This document shows positions 6,212 through 7,227 of a stretch of DNA of 7,227 nucleotides, in pieces. Made by a program: the position numbers and the translations under genes. Positions within the stretch are counted from its first letter, which is position 1; each line of letters opens with the position of its first letter. Where the stretch lies: contig DCLG01000084.1 in NCBI GenBank assembly GCA_002320935.1, forward strand, positions 232,821 through 240,047. The letters are read 5' to 3'. Origin of the DNA: Pedobacter sp. UBA1654. GTDB lineage: Bacteria > Bacteroidota > Bacteroidia > Sphingobacteriales > Sphingobacteriaceae. The notes beneath the pieces are model-generated. The model worked only from the letters and a program-made list of their open reading frames with translations, searched no databases and had not been told where the DNA came from.

Positions 6212-7227
6212 TTAACTTAGCCAAACCCGCATTAATGATAATAAACGATCGATATCCACAGGCTTGGATATGTAATCACTTGCACCCGCATCTATACATT
6301 TCTGCCTGTCATTCTGCATAGCTTTTGCCGTAAGCGCAATAATTGGTGTTTTCCCATGAGTTTCATCTTGCCTGATCCTTCTGATCGCTTCGTATCCATC
6401 CATCTCCGGCATCATGATGTCCATCAGGATCAAGTCGATATTTTGGGTTGCATCCAGTTTTTCGAGGGCCTCCCGGCCGTTATTCGCAATCACGATCTGC
6501 ATGTCATACTCGTGCAATGCTGTCGATAAAGCAAATATGTTGCGCATGTCGTCATCCGTGATCAGAATGGTTTTACCTTCCAGTACCCCTTCCTGATTAG
6601 TAGGCTTACGAGTGGATGCTGAAGCTGGTGGCGGGCTTACTTCACGCTGCTCCTGGAGTTTATTAATAAACAGGCTGACCTCATCCATGAGTCTGTCGTT
6701 TGATTTGTTCGACTTCAGTACCATTGCTTCAGAGTACCGCATAATTTGGGTCATCTTTTCCTGATCAAGCTCCATTGCAGTATTTATCACCACCGGAATA
6801 TGGGCGAGTTCGGGCCTGGTTTTGATCCTGTCAAGCAGTTCCATACCCGAGATATCCGGAAGGTTGAGGTCCAGAATTATGCAGTCGAAGGTACGGGTGT
6901 CAAGCAGGGACAGTGCCTGCTGTCCATCATAGGCCTGGCTCACTTCTATACCTCTTGATGTAAGCTGGGTCTTTACGATTTCGCTTTGCATTTCCTGATC
7001 CTCAATGATGAGTACGGATCTGAAATTATTGAGCTGTGCATGCTCCAGCAGTTCAAAGGCTTCATTTAGTGCTGCACGTTCAATGGGTTTCTTCAGAAAA
7101 CCTATGGCGCCTTCCTGTTGCGCCCGCATCGGATTGTTTTCTCCCGAGGACATCATGTGGACAGGGATGTTCCGGGTTTTTGAATCCGCCTTCAAAGCTT
7201 TCAAAATTGCCCAGCCATCGGTATCGG
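6212..7227 (-). CDS. Multi-receiver signalling protein, probably the C-terminal part of a hybrid histidine kinase (5' end missing)
   Basis: The frame is open from the right edge (first full codons read DTDGWAILKALK) to a double stop, TAA TAA (6209-6214). About 337 residues are visible and contain three receiver domains in tandem. REC-A is partial (7227 to about 7030): its phosphoacceptor lies just outside the window, and FLKKPI keeps the lysine-proline motif. REC-B (about 7015-6652) has the acidic pair in IIEDQ, phosphoacceptor in LDLNLPD (aspartate codon 6869-6871) and a threonine in INTA, but its lysine sits in VLKSNKS with no proline. A Pro/Ser/Thr-rich linker (about 6650-6575) follows. 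REC-C (about 6574-6215) is canonical: DDD pocket, aspartate in MDIMMPEMDG (codon 6419-6421), LTAKA, and SKP. A TTG at 7202-7204 could pass for a start but lies inside REC-A, so the gene begins beyond the window. Kinase domains are expected upstream but are not visible; a receiver-only protein cannot be excluded. Confidence 0.9.
   Translation of the reverse strand, partial: DTDGWAILKALKADSKTRNIPVHMMSSGENNPMRAQQEGAIGFLKKPIERAALNEAFELLEHAQLNNFRSVLIIEDQEMQSEIVKTQLTSRGIEVSQAYDGQQALSLLDTRTFDCIILDLNLPDISGMELLDRIKTRPELAHIPVVINTAMELDQEKMTQIMRYSEAMVLKSNKSNDRLMDEVSLFINKLQEQREVSPPPASASTRKPTNQEGVLEGKTILITDDDMRNIFALSTALHEYDMQIVIANNGREALEKLDATQNIDLILMDIMMPEMDGYEAIRRIRQDETHGKTPIIALTAKAMQNDRQKCIDAGASDYISKPVDIDRLLSLMRVWLS

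Noticed and set aside
7202..7204. TTG as the start of the multi-receiver gene.
   Set aside because: The frame continues upstream with recognisable receiver sequence (DTDGWAIL), so this codon is internal.

Overview
The window looks like chromosomal DNA from the phylum Bacteroidota, most likely a Sphingobacteriaceae-type organism (Pedobacter or Mucilaginibacter relatives); the phylum is well supported, the family is inference. The signs are a DUF2723 membrane protein, a perfect Bacteroidota promoter (TTTG, 19-base spacer, TAnnTTTG), start codons without Shine-Dalgarno sequences, and multi-receiver sensor proteins of a kind common in this phylum.

Left edge (1-1168, minus strand): the N-terminal 389 residues of a large polytopic DUF2723 protein, a putative GT-C fold glycosyltransferase. 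Its 3' end lies outside the window. A 225-base divergent intergenic region (1169-1393) follows. It carries an inverted repeat and a strong plus-strand promoter.

Centre (1394-3771, plus strand): a translation and nucleotide-metabolism block made of tRNA-Gln(UUG), a strong intrinsic terminator, prs (PRPP synthetase), rplY (ribosomal protein L25, CTC type), a second intrinsic terminator and pth (peptidyl-tRNA hydrolase). The order prs-ctc-pth is an old conserved arrangement, also seen in Bacillus. The two hairpins split the block, so prs and pth each sit directly behind a terminator.

Right half (3773-7227, minus strand, convergent with pth and separated from it by one base): a tight three-gene signalling cluster. 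In transcription order it holds the C-terminal part of a multi-receiver protein (probably a hybrid histidine kinase, 5' end outside the window), a CheR-type methyltransferase, and a soluble REC-coil-HisKA-HATPase-REC kinase. Gaps are 12 and 15 bases, and all three genes share one reading frame. Five receiver domains are visible, but no HPt domain, no CheB, no chemoreceptor and no DNA-binding output domain.

Most of the window is ordinary housekeeping sequence. The CheR/multi-receiver kinase cluster is the part that could represent an incompletely described signalling system. Nothing seen here proves novelty, and the family is recognisable. No mobile element, CRISPR array, rRNA gene or phage feature was found.
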